DNA of 64,000 nucleotides from contig NZ_CANMZW010000007.1 in the NCBI RefSeq assembly GCF_947502445.1, positions 160,299 through 224,298 of the forward strand, in the 5' to 3' direction. Both the position numbers and the translations under genes were made by a program. This document shows, piece by piece, positions 26,292 through 34,367 of this stretch (positions are counted from its first letter, which is position 1; each line of letters opens with the position of its first letter). Under the pieces are notes generated by a model that saw only the letters and a list, made by a program, of their open reading frames with translations, was not told the origin of the DNA and did no database searches. Source of the stretch: an uncultured Brevibacillus sp. GTDB lineage: Bacteria; Bacillota; Bacilli; Brevibacillales; Brevibacillaceae.

Positions 26292-27080
26292 ATGAAAAAT
26301 GCCCATCCCAGCTTTGCTTTGCTTGTATTTCTATTACTGGGTCTGCTTCCGTTTCTGTTTCAGGACCCCCGGGCACTCGTCGTGGTTTGGGTGTTCAACC
26401 TGGCGCTGATCGCCAAGCTAGGCTGGAAGCGATCACTGGTCAAGGCATACATGCTTGTGGGAGGAATTGGAGCACTTTTTGCGACAATTACCTGGTTGCC
26501 GTTCACACATATAGGAACGCCATATTGGAGCAGTGAAATCCCTGTCATTCACTATCCACTGCAAATTACGAATGTCGGCGTGCTTTGGGCGATGGGAATG
26601 GGGCTTCGCCTGGCGAATGTGGCGCTGTTCTCGATGTACTACCTATTCACGACTTCTCCGCGAGATATTGCGATGGGGCTTCGGGGGATTGGCGTTCCTT
26701 TTTCAGTGAGTTTTTTGCTCTCCCTCATTTTTCGTTTTATTCCGCTCGTCAAAAATGATCTGGCAACCATTCGGGAAGCGCAGATGGTGCGAGGAATGAC
26801 AACGAATGAGGGGAGCGTTCCGGAACGCATCAAGAAGTATAGCTTTCTCATGGTTCCACTCATCTTCAGCTCGCTCAAAAGAGTGCCTTTGATCGCCAAT
26901 GCGCTGGATGCCAAAGGCTTTCGCATGCGGAATCCCCGGCATCGCTTCTATCGGAGCAAACGCTGGCGAGCCTCAGAAGTCGTGACGTTGTTTATAGGAT
27001 TTGCCTTGTTTGCGGCTCTCTTCTATTTTGCGCGCATACACCCTGATCATCTCGGAATATTGATCCCCGGACGCATTTAA
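26292..27080 (+). CDS. ECF transporter membrane subunit EcfT
   Basis: Scaffold transmembrane protein of the ECF complex, 262 residues with about five helices. Two cytoplasmic coupling motifs are visible: REAQMVRGM near residue 162 and NALDAKGFRMR near 203, the Ala-Arg-Gly style signatures that dock on the two ATPases. It lies directly after ATPase 2 and before an alpha/beta hydrolase gene. Together with the three upstream genes it completes an ECF importer. Confidence 0.87.
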   Translation: MKNAHPSFALLVFLLLGLLPFLFQDPRALVVVWVFNLALIAKLGWKRSLVKAYMLVGGIGALFATITWLPFTHIGTPYWSSEIPVIHYPLQITNVGVLWAMGMGLRLANVALFSMYYLFTTSPRDIAMGLRGIGVPFSVSFLLSLIFRFIPLVKNDLATIREAQMVRGMTTNEGSVPERIKKYSFLMVPLIFSSLKRVPLIANALDAKGFRMRNPRHRFYRSKRWRASEVVTLFIGFALFAALFYFARIHPDHLGILIPGRI

Positions 27081-27094
27081 AAGGAGAGAAACAG

Positions 27095-27946
27095 ATGAAT
27101 CAAACCATGTTTGAACGTATCAATCGGTTACAGATGGGATCGGGTATTCTCGAATACGGAGTGGTCGGGGCGCCTGATGCTCCGGCCCTTTTATTGCTGC
27201 ACGCGATTCGCAATACAAAGCTGCTTTTTGCCGGGATCATTCCTGAGCTCTCAGCGAAATACCGTGTTATAGCCGTCGATCTGCGCGGGCATGGCGGTTC
27301 TGTTGCGGTGGAGCCGTTTACGTTTGAGCAAATCGTAAACGATCTCGTGTGCTTACTGGATGCAGAAAAGCTGGAACAGGCTACGGTAGTCGCTGCTTCG
27401 TTTGCAGCGGTTCCGGCACAGATACTGGCTGTTCGTGAGCCGCAGCGCGTTTCCAGTCTGATTTTGCTGGACGGGGGCTATTATTCCTTGGGAGAGGTAC
27501 CAGGGTTTGACTTGGACAGTGTGGTTTCCAGATTGGATGCAACCCGGTTTGCTTCTGTCGCGAATGCGGAGCGCCAATTCGCTGATCGATACAGTGCACA
27601 CTGGATGCCGGCTGGCTGGATGAAAGAAGAGTTAGTGCAAGCAGAGGAAGACAGCTATCGGTATCGACTACCGAAAGCGGCGTTTGCGGCCTATTTTCAG
27701 GAATATACGGTACATAGCACAGAGCAGCTTTTCAGGCGATTGACTTGCCCTGTGTTATTGCTGCTTGCTGACGAAATGCTATTACCGGGTGAAGAGCAGC
27801 AGAGGTTTTACCAAGAGGCAGCTGCCAGGTATCGAGCAGCAGTTCCACAGGCAAAAGTAAAAACCATCTCCGGTTCGCAGCATTTACTCATGGTGACGAA
27901 TCCGCACGAGACGCTGGAAGAAATAGACCGGTTTCTAAATAAGTAA
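27095..27946 (+). CDS. Alpha/beta hydrolase fold protein
   Basis: Cytosolic alpha/beta hydrolase, 283 residues. The oxyanion-side segment LLLHAIRNTKLLF and the VDLRGHGGS strand are family-like, and the C-terminal GSQHLLMVTNPHE has the catalytic His. The nucleophile elbow reads VVAASFAAVP, so the usual GxSxG glycines are replaced by Ala while Ser remains. AAAAGGAGAG precedes the ATG. It lies 14 bases after EcfT and is probably co-transcribed; it may act on the imported compound, which is inference. Confidence 0.83.
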   Translation: MNQTMFERINRLQMGSGILEYGVVGAPDAPALLLLHAIRNTKLLFAGIIPELSAKYRVIAVDLRGHGGSVAVEPFTFEQIVNDLVCLLDAEKLEQATVVAASFAAVPAQILAVREPQRVSSLILLDGGYYSLGEVPGFDLDSVVSRLDATRFASVANAERQFADRYSAHWMPAGWMKEELVQAEEDSYRYRLPKAAFAAYFQEYTVHSTEQLFRRLTCPVLLLLADEMLLPGEEQQRFYQEAAARYRAAVPQAKVKTISGSQHLLMVTNPHETLEEIDRFLNK

Positions 27947-27977
27947 GGGACAAGCATCGATGCTTGTCCCTATTTTT
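27947..27977 (+). terminator. Terminator of the ECF operon
   Basis: A perfect 24-base palindrome (12-bp arms, GGGACAAGCATC/GATGCTTGTCCC) starts just after the hydrolase stop and is followed by TATTTTT. Confidence 0.93.
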
Positions 27978-27997
27978 GTATAGAAGGCATGAACCGT

Positions 27998-28699
27998 TTA
28001 GCGCTTGGCTTCACGAAATAGCTTGTCCAGTTCATCAGCAGTAGACTTGTCATGCTTCTTTGCCCGCAAGTCCTTCTTTACCTTTTCCAATGCGTCTATT
28101 CCTCTTTTAGAGGTTACCACACGCACTTCGGCATCCGTGCCATACATGCGCTCTACCTGTGCCTTTGCTTGTGTAAAGGTAGCACCCTGGTCACTTGTTC
28201 CGAGTGTGCCAGCTGTACCATGGCCTGCTCCGGGGGCTCCGGGAGTTCCATCCGAAGGCTCGTGGCCACGATTCGAGCTGCCTGCAAAGTTACTGATGAG
28301 ATGGGCTTGCATCGGGTCCATTTGGTTGATGGATTGACTTTTGGCTGTCGATGGCGCGAGGAAAATGACATCATTAACGATCAGAGCTTGTACACCGTGT
28401 ACGCCTGCTGCATTCAACTGAGCTTCGAGTTTGGTCGAAGGACCACCAGTATGCAAATGCGAGCTGCCCATCGAGCTGTATAAACCGTGTCCCATGCCAC
28501 TGTAAGTGGTGCCATGTGAATTGGTTGTCAGTTTCTTGTCGCGATCCACACTGGGAATGACGGTATCTCCATGTGCAGCAGGGTGCATTGTCTGTGTGCG
28601 AGCAGGGTGCTGTGGCGCTGGCGCTGCCTGGTTCGTGCAGGCTGTTACGAGAAGAGCGAGACCGAGGCCTGTAGTACCCATCCATTTTCCGAGTTTCAT
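27998..28699 (-). CDS. YhcN/YlaJ-type sporulation lipoprotein
   Basis: Lipoprotein of 233 residues. The signal peptide ends in lipobox VTAC near residue 21. A His/Ser/Gly-rich low-complexity stretch follows (SGMGHGLYSSMGSSHLHTGG), then the family core LNAAGVHGVQALIVNDVIFLA and a second GxPGAPGAGHGT-rich linker. The C-terminal half (TQAKAQVERMYGTDAEVRVVTSKRGIDALEKV) matches YhcN/YlaJ spore lipoproteins. ATG at 28699 has TTGGAGGG before it; the longer frame upstream lacks a site. Members are usually made in the forespore and linked to germination or coat integrity. Confidence 0.85.
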   Translation of the reverse strand: MKLGKWMGTTGLGLALLVTACTNQAAPAPQHPARTQTMHPAAHGDTVIPSVDRDKKLTTNSHGTTYSGMGHGLYSSMGSSHLHTGGPSTKLEAQLNAAGVHGVQALIVNDVIFLAPSTAKSQSINQMDPMQAHLISNFAGSSNRGHEPSDGTPGAPGAGHGTAGTLGTSDQGATFTQAKAQVERMYGTDAEVRVVTSKRGIDALEKVKKDLRAKKHDKSTADELDKLFREAKR

Positions 28700-28856
28700 G
28701 GTATCCCTCCAAGATTTTCTTTCCACCTAAAACTATCCTGTGTCGAACGTCAGAACCGTATGCTTGGAGCTTGTTGGGAAAATTTCTAGAAAATGCGGTT
28801 AGTCTGTCGAAAAAAAGCGCAAACCAAAGGATAGATGAAAACTGGAGGTGGTAGTG

Positions 28857-29600
28857 TTGGCACAATCTAACGAAAGACATGAGCAACCAGTATCACGGAG
28901 AAACTTCTTGAAAAACACCGGAATGGTGTTGGGCGGTCTAGTCGTAGGGGGTGTGGCTGGAAGTCTGCTTCGTAAACCGGAAGCACCACAACAGCCAGGA
29001 GCGACACCGGCTCCAACTGCTGATTACAATCAGGCACTGATGTATTTTTCTCCAGAACAGTTCAAGGTGGTCGAGGCTGCCTGCGAACGAATTTTTCCCG
29101 AGGATGAAATCGGTCCGGGAGCAAAAACACTCGGGGCTGCCTATTTCATTGATCACCAGCTAGCAGGTGATTGGGGCTTCAACGCTCGTGACTACATGCA
29201 AGGACCCTTTTTTCCCGGAGAGGCAACACAAGGGTATCAGGGTCGCTTAAAACGAAGAGAAATCTTTGATATTGGCATTCAGGAATTGAACAACTACAGC
29301 AACAGTACACAGCAAAAACGGTTCCACGAGCTGGCGGCAGAACAGCAGGATGCCGTATTAAAGGCATTTGAAACCGATGAAGTGAAGCTGACTACGATCT
29401 CCGCCAGTGCGTTTTTCAAAATGCTTCGTGCCAGCACGCTGGAAGGGGTTTATTCGGACCCGCTGTACGGTGGAAACAAGAATATGGACGGTTGGAAAAT
29501 GAAAAATTACCCCGGCAACCAGATGGCCTATACCCAGGTGATCGAAAAGGACGAGTTCGTCAAAATGGCACCTTTGAGTTTGCGAGATCATCAACATTAA
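28857..29600 (+). CDS. GMC dehydrogenase small subunit (Tat)
   Basis: Gluconate 2-dehydrogenase subunit 3 family protein, about 247 residues. The twin-arginine signal SRRNFLKNTGMVLGG with a following hydrophobic core exports it folded, probably together with its flavoprotein partner as a hitchhiker. The mature part has SPEQFKVVEAACERIFPEDEIGPGAKTLGA and GPFFPGEATQGYQG, typical of the family. TTG at 28857 lies 8 bases after GGAGG and is preferred over GTG at 28848, which overlaps that site. The GMC flavoprotein gene follows after 18 bases. Confidence 0.86.
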   Translation: MAQSNERHEQPVSRRNFLKNTGMVLGGLVVGGVAGSLLRKPEAPQQPGATPAPTADYNQALMYFSPEQFKVVEAACERIFPEDEIGPGAKTLGAAYFIDHQLAGDWGFNARDYMQGPFFPGEATQGYQGRLKRREIFDIGIQELNNYSNSTQQKRFHELAAEQQDAVLKAFETDEVKLTTISASAFFKMLRASTLEGVYSDPLYGGNKNMDGWKMKNYPGNQMAYTQVIEKDEFVKMAPLSLRDHQH

Positions 29601-29618
29601 TAAGGGGATACGATAGTC

Positions 29619-31340
29619 ATGGCGAAAAAATTGCCTAAAGTGGACGTAGTCATAGTAGGTGTTGGCTGGGGAGGCGGTATTATTGCCTCCGAACTCACTA
29701 AACAGGGATTGACGGTCGTTGGATTGGAGCGCGGCAAGGAGCGTAAAACCGAGGACTACTTTATGGTGCATGATGAGCTACGCTACGCTCTGCGCTATGA
29801 AATGATGCAGGATTTGTCCAAGGAAACCATTACGTTCCGTAGCAAGACCAGTGTCCGTGCCCTTCCGATGCGCTCGTATGGTTCCTTCCTGATTGGAACA
29901 GGCCTCGGCGGATCAGGTGTGCACTGGAACGGCCAGACCTTCCGCTTTTTGCCCTACGATTTCGAGATTCGCAGCAAAACGGTGGAGCGCTATGGAGAAA
30001 AGAAAATTCCTGATGGCATGACGATTCAGGATTGGGGTATTACGTACGAGCAATTGGAGCCGTACTTTGACAAATTTGAAAAAACGGCAGGGATTGCTGG
30101 CGAGGAAAACCCATTGGGAGGCAAACGCTCCAGTCCATATCCGGTTCCGCCAATGAAAAGCACACCGAGTATGAAAATGTTTGCCGAGGCAACCAAAAAG
30201 AAGAGTCTGCATCCGTACATGATGCCATCTGCCAATCTGTCGCAGGCCTATACCAATCCAGATGGCGTAGCGCGGGCGGCGTGCCAGTATTGTGGCTACT
30301 GTGAACGGTTCGGCTGTGAATACGGGGCCAAAGCAGATCCTGTCGTAACCGTCATACCCGTAGCAAAAAAGACAGGGAAATTTGAAATCCGCACACATTC
30401 ACATGTCCGGCGCATCTTACATACCGGGAAAAAGGCGACTGGTGTGCTATACACGGATGTCACAACGGGTGAAGAAATCGAGCAGCCTGCTGATATCGTT
30501 GTAATGACCAGCTACGTATTCAGCAACACACGTCTTTTGCTCATGTCCAACCTGGGCAAGCCGTATGATCCAGCTACAGGTAAAGGCGTTATCGGCAAAA
30601 ACTACGCCTATCAGGTCATCCGAGGCGGAGCGGTCGGTTTTTTTGACAACAAGGAGTTTAATAACTATGCAGGGGCAGGCGCCCTCGGAATTTGCCTGGA
30701 TGATTTCAATGGAGACAACTTTGATCACAAGGACTTGAATTTTATTCACGGGGCAAACATTAGCTTATCCCAGACTGGCCAGCGCCCGATCGCCAACAAC
30801 AAAGTGCCTGAAGGGACACCGAGCTGGGGGAAAGAATTCAAAGCTGCCTCAATCAAGTACGCAAACCGAATTTTGTCCGTAGGGGCACAAGGCGCTTGCA
30901 TGCCTTACCGCCACCACTTCCTCGATCTCGACCCAACCTACAAGGATGCGTTTGGAGATCCGTTGATGCGGATTACATTTGACTTTGAGGAACAGGACAG
31001 ACAGCTGGCTGCTTATTGTGCAGACAAGTGTGGCGAGATCGTCAAGGAGATGGGAGCAGCCGAAAAGCTTGAAATCAACCGCAAGCTTGGACCCTATGAT
31101 ATTACACCGTACCAGTCGACACATAATACAGGCGGTGTCATCATGGGCACGTCACCGGATACCTCTGCGGTCAATAACTACCTGCAAATGTGGGATGCGG
31201 AAAATGTATTCGTAGTAGGGGCATCTGCTTTCCCGCACAATAGCGGATATAATCCGACCGGCACAATGGGTGCGCTCTCTTACCGCGCTGCAGAAGGTAT
31301 TTTAAAGTACAGACAAAGCGGTGGCGGATTGCTCGTGTAA
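29619..31340 (+). CDS. GMC-type flavoprotein dehydrogenase, large subunit
   Basis: FAD-dependent sugar or alcohol dehydrogenase of the gluconate/glucose dehydrogenase large-subunit family, 573 residues. The FAD Rossmann motif is VVIVGVGWGGGIIASELTK near residue 10, GTGLGGSGVHWNG is the second FAD segment, and PHNSGYNPTGTMGAL near the C-terminus holds the catalytic His/Asn region. CQYCGYCERFGCEYG near residues 221-235 resembles the iron-sulfur ligand segment of bacterial FAD-glucose dehydrogenases. It has no signal, so export would depend on the Tat subunit. A cytochrome c third subunit is not encoded nearby. Confidence 0.9.
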   Translation: MAKKLPKVDVVIVGVGWGGGIIASELTKQGLTVVGLERGKERKTEDYFMVHDELRYALRYEMMQDLSKETITFRSKTSVRALPMRSYGSFLIGTGLGGSGVHWNGQTFRFLPYDFEIRSKTVERYGEKKIPDGMTIQDWGITYEQLEPYFDKFEKTAGIAGEENPLGGKRSSPYPVPPMKSTPSMKMFAEATKKKSLHPYMMPSANLSQAYTNPDGVARAACQYCGYCERFGCEYGAKADPVVTVIPVAKKTGKFEIRTHSHVRRILHTGKKATGVLYTDVTTGEEIEQPADIVVMTSYVFSNTRLLLMSNLGKPYDPATGKGVIGKNYAYQVIRGGAVGFFDNKEFNNYAGAGALGICLDDFNGDNFDHKDLNFIHGANISLSQTGQRPIANNKVPEGTPSWGKEFKAASIKYANRILSVGAQGACMPYRHHFLDLDPTYKDAFGDPLMRITFDFEEQDRQLAAYCADKCGEIVKEMGAAEKLEINRKLGPYDITPYQSTHNTGGVIMGTSPDTSAVNNYLQMWDAENVFVVGASAFPHNSGYNPTGTMGALSYRAAEGILKYRQSGGGLLV

Positions 31341-31357
31341 CGTTTCGCTAAACTGCA

Positions 31358-31382
31358 AAAATCTCTCGCAACAATGAGAAAA
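31358..31382 (+). promoter_or_regulatory. Upstream activator repeat 1
   Basis: AAAATCTCTCGCAAC (31358-31372) followed by AATGAGAAAAG nearly repeats the sequence at 31424-31449. The core TCTCGCAACAATGAGA has weak dyad symmetry. About 150 bases before the predicted sigma-54 transcription start, it fits an enhancer site for the downstream activator. Confidence 0.65.
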
Positions 31383-31409
31383 GTCGTAGGACAATCCGAC
31401 GGCTTTTTT
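31381..31409 (+). terminator. Terminator of the GMC dehydrogenase genes
   Basis: Stem AAGTCGTAGGA/TCCGACGGCTT (with G-U pairs) and a T-run, about 40 bases after the stop. It lies between the two activator repeats. Confidence 0.8.
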
Positions 31410-31423
31410 CTGTGTGTATATAT

Positions 31424-31449
31424 AAAATCTCTCGCAACCTTGCGAAAAG
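31424..31449 (+). promoter_or_regulatory. Upstream activator repeat 2
   Basis: Second copy of the AAAATCTCTCGCAAC repeat, here with a clean palindrome TCGCAACCTTGCGA (31432-31445). It lies about 85 bases upstream of the predicted start of transcription, a usual spacing for sigma-54 enhancers. Confidence 0.7.
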
Positions 31450-31497
31450 CTCCAGAAAAGCATGGGGCATTTTCGCGATGCGACTGGCTTTTTGAGC

Positions 31498-31513
31498 TGG
31501 CACGCTCCTTGCT
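31498..31513 (+). promoter_or_regulatory. Sigma-54 (-24/-12) promoter of the lyase gene
   Basis: TGGCACGCTCCTTGCT matches the TGGCACG-N4-TTGCT consensus at every conserved base. The GG at 31499-31500 and GC at 31511-31512 sit at the expected spacing. It lies 42 bases before the gamma-lyase start, and the gene after it encodes a sigma-54 activator. Confidence 0.92.
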
Positions 31514-31554
31514 AGAGCAATAAACTAAGAGCCGAGAGCAAGGGAGAGACGACG

Positions 31555-32766
31555 ATGAGAAACAAAGCTTGGAGAATAGATACCGCCATTATTCATACTG
31601 CACAGACTCCATGTCAAAAAACGGGTGCAGTCGTATCAGCAGTTGTCCCAGCAGTTGCCTATGCTTTTCCTGATGCCGATTCAGCAGCTGCTTGCGTAGC
31701 AGGAGAGAGGGAAGGCACGTACTACGGAAGATACGGGAATCCAACCATCGCGACGTTGGAAGAAAAGATTGCTGCTTTGGAAAACGGGGAGGCCGCACTT
31801 GGCGTGAGCAGCGGTATGGCAGCTATTTCGGGAGCGATGCTTGCCTTTTTGCAGAACGGTGATCATGTCGTATGCACGCGTGATGTTTACGGAGGCAGCT
31901 ACAAGTTTTTGACCTCGCTTGCCCCGCGCTACGGCATCTCTGCCGATTTTGTGGATTGTACGGACCTGCGTGCGGTCGAACGCGCTTTTTTGCCGAATAC
32001 CAAGGTGCTCTATATCGAGACCCCATCCAATCCTTGCCTGACTGTGCTTGATATCGCAGCCCTGTCCAAGCTCGCTCATGAACATGGCATCCGCGTCATC
32101 GTGGACAATACCTTTATGACGCCATATTTGCAGCGCCCACTGGAGCTTGGAGCCGACGTGGTAGTACACAGCGCCACCAAATACATGAATGGACATGGTG
32201 ACGTGATCGCGGGATTTATCGTAGGAAAGCACGATCACATCCAGTTCATGCGCAAGCACATCATGGGGGATTTAGGGCAGAATCTCAACGCTTGGGATGC
32301 TTTTTTAATCTTGCGTGGACTAAAGACTCTTGGGCTCCGTGTCAGACAGCATTGTCAAAATGCGGAAGCAGTGGCGCGCTTTTTAGAAAGTCATCCAGCG
32401 ATTTCTCATGTGTACTACCCTGGACTTGCATCGCATCCGCAGCACGAGCTGGCCAAGCGGCAAATGGGGGGAATGGGAGGCATTGTCTCCTTTGAGGTGA
32501 AAGGCGGCTACGAGGCAGCCAAATCTTTCATTAACGCCCTGCGTCTGGCTATGATATCGTTTAGTTTAGGAGACCCCGAAACGCTGGTGCAGCATCCAGC
32601 CTCTATGACGCATGCTTCGATCCCGACAGAGGAGAGATTGAAGTTTAACATTACAGATGGCTTGATTCGTTTTTCAACAGGCTTGGAGGATGCACAAGAT
32701 ATTATCGCGGATTTAGAGCAGGCGCTTGCTGTTATCCCGATGATGGCAACAGTGAACAGGGAGTAA
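31555..32766 (+). CDS. PLP trans-sulfuration enzyme, methionine gamma-lyase-like
   Basis: Cytosolic PLP enzyme of the Cys/Met metabolism family, 403 residues. [21 protein letters not shown] and VSSGMAAIS near residues 55-90, ETPSNPCL, and [17 protein letters not shown] with the PLP Lys near residue 208 are the family marks. The YGRYGNPT style and the sigma-54 catabolic control point to methionine gamma-lyase over biosynthetic cystathionine gamma-synthase, but that is a judgement. The product would be methanethiol, ammonia and 2-oxobutyrate. ATG has AAGGGAGAG before it. The activator gene follows after 23 bases. Confidence 0.88.
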   Translation: MRNKAWRIDTAIIHTAQTPCQKTGAVVSAVVPAVAYAFPDADSAAACVAGEREGTYYGRYGNPTIATLEEKIAALENGEAALGVSSGMAAISGAMLAFLQNGDHVVCTRDVYGGSYKFLTSLAPRYGISADFVDCTDLRAVERAFLPNTKVLYIETPSNPCLTVLDIAALSKLAHEHGIRVIVDNTFMTPYLQRPLELGADVVVHSATKYMNGHGDVIAGFIVGKHDHIQFMRKHIMGDLGQNLNAWDAFLILRGLKTLGLRVRQHCQNAEAVARFLESHPAISHVYYPGLASHPQHELAKRQMGGMGGIVSFEVKGGYEAAKSFINALRLAMISFSLGDPETLVQHPASMTHASIPTEERLKFNITDGLIRFSTGLEDAQDIIADLEQALAVIPMMATVNRE

Positions 32767-32789
32767 GGAACGGCGCAGGAGGCTATGTT

Positions 32790-34253
32790 ATGACACAATT
32801 TTCCCGGATTGAGGGATTCATTCAATCGTACGCAGACAATATTTCCAAAGTGCTGGGATTGGACGTCACCATCCTCGATGAGCAGGGGATTCGCGTCAGT
32901 GGAACCGGCTACTATCAGGATTTGATTGGTTTGCCTGCTCCGGAGGGCTCGTTCTTTCGCATGATTTTGCAGACCGGGCAGCCGGGTATGATTTTCGATA
33001 TGAAAAAGGATGAGTCTCAGTGCATGAACTGCAAGTTTTTGCAGCAATGCCGGGAACTGGCGACGATCGGCTTTCCCGTACACAAGCGCGAGAAAACGGT
33101 CGGAGTGATCGGGATTATTGCTTTTTCTCCTGAGCAAAAAGAAAGCATGCTTCATAACTCGGAAAAATGGATGCCTTTTTTGCAGCATACGAGCTCACTC
33201 ATTGAACACAAGCTGCTGGAGCTGGATGCAGAGCTCGAAAAAGGCTGTAACATACAGGAGGAAATGCCTCCGGCAACTGTGAATCCGGTTTATTTTGCTC
33301 AGCTAATCGGAGCGGAGACGGGACTACGCGATGTGATTGCCAAGGCAAAAAAGGTCACCAACAGTATATCGACCGTCCTCATTCGCGGTGAAAGCGGAAC
33401 GGGCAAAGAGCTGTTGGCAAAGGCGATTCACAGTGAAGGTCAGCGCAGCCGGTATCCGTTTGTTGCCATCAACTGTGCGGCAATCCCTGAATCACTGCTG
33501 GAAAGCGAATTGTTTGGGTATGAGGGCGGGGCTTTTACGGGCTCCAGGCGTGAAGGAAAGCCGGGGAAGTTTGAGCTCGCACACAAAGGAACGATTTTTT
33601 TGGATGAAGTAGGGGATATTCCGCTGTCCCTACAGCCTAAGCTGCTGCGTGTTCTCCAGGAAAAAACCGTCGACCGGGTAGGGGGCATCAAAACGCTGGA
33701 TATTGATGTACGCGTGATTGCTGCTACTCATCGCGATTTGGAGAGCATGGTACGAGAAGGCACGTTTCGCGAGGATTTGTATTACCGCCTGAATGTCATT
33801 CCACTTCGGTTGAAGCCGTTGCGTGAGCGCAGAGAGGATATCCCGCTCTATTTGCATCATTTTCAATATCGCTATCGTACTTTACTGCAAAAAGGCGGGC
33901 TGGAGCTAGATGCACGACTGTCCAAGCGGCTTTGTGCGTACGCGTGGCCGGGAAACATACGCCAATTGGAAAATGCAGTGGAATATATGGTCAATATGGC
34001 TGATGAAGCGACGATTACGAGTGAGGATTTGCCAGAATATCTTCATCTGGACTGTCGGTCTGGAATAGATGAGGGGTGCGAAGAGGCACAGGTCCAAGGG
34101 CTAGAGCAGCGGATGTATGCGTACGAAAAATTGATTTTGGAGCAGTGCTTTGCTGATCCATACTTGGGTCAGGATAAGGCAGCGATTGCGGAAAAGCTGC
34201 AAATCAGTCTTTCGACGCTTTACAGGAAGATGGAAAAATACGGATTAGTGTAA
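32790..34253 (+). CDS. Sigma-54-dependent transcriptional activator
   Basis: Enhancer-binding protein, 487 residues. The N-terminal 150 residues form a sensory domain with CMNCKFLQQC (C-x2-C-x5-C), which may bind a metal or sense redox. The AAA+ domain has Walker A GESGTGKE, the sigma-54 contact loop GAFTGS (usually GAFTGA) and Walker B GTIFLDEVGDI. A Fis-type helix-turn-helix ends the protein (AIAEKLQISLSTLYRKMEK). It follows the lyase gene and probably activates the promoter at 31498-31513 through the two upstream repeats. Confidence 0.93.
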   Translation: MTQFSRIEGFIQSYADNISKVLGLDVTILDEQGIRVSGTGYYQDLIGLPAPEGSFFRMILQTGQPGMIFDMKKDESQCMNCKFLQQCRELATIGFPVHKREKTVGVIGIIAFSPEQKESMLHNSEKWMPFLQHTSSLIEHKLLELDAELEKGCNIQEEMPPATVNPVYFAQLIGAETGLRDVIAKAKKVTNSISTVLIRGESGTGKELLAKAIHSEGQRSRYPFVAINCAAIPESLLESELFGYEGGAFTGSRREGKPGKFELAHKGTIFLDEVGDIPLSLQPKLLRVLQEKTVDRVGGIKTLDIDVRVIAATHRDLESMVREGTFREDLYYRLNVIPLRLKPLRERREDIPLYLHHFQYRYRTLLQKGGLELDARLSKRLCAYAWPGNIRQLENAVEYMVNMADEATITSEDLPEYLHLDCRSGIDEGCEEAQVQGLEQRMYAYEKLILEQCFADPYLGQDKAAIAEKLQISLSTLYRKMEKYGLV

Positions 34254-34259
34254 AATGCC

Positions 34260-34302
34260 AGCCATACTTCGGTCTAAGCCGAGGTGTGGCTTGTTTGTTT
34301 TT
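34260..34302 (+). terminator. Terminator after the activator gene
   Basis: Stem AGCCATACTTCGG/CCGAGGTGTGGCT with G-U pairs and a loop of TCTAAG, then TTGTTTGTTTTT. Confidence 0.9.
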
Positions 34303-34367
34303 ATACGTTCCCTTGCAACTGTAACTGTTGTATATTTTAGGGAATTAGAATTCGAGAGGAGAGCTTT

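Noticed and set aside
25706..26293. 195-codon minus-strand frame inside ECF ATPase 2
   Set aside because: It is a shadow of a gene with Walker motifs; no start signal or domain.
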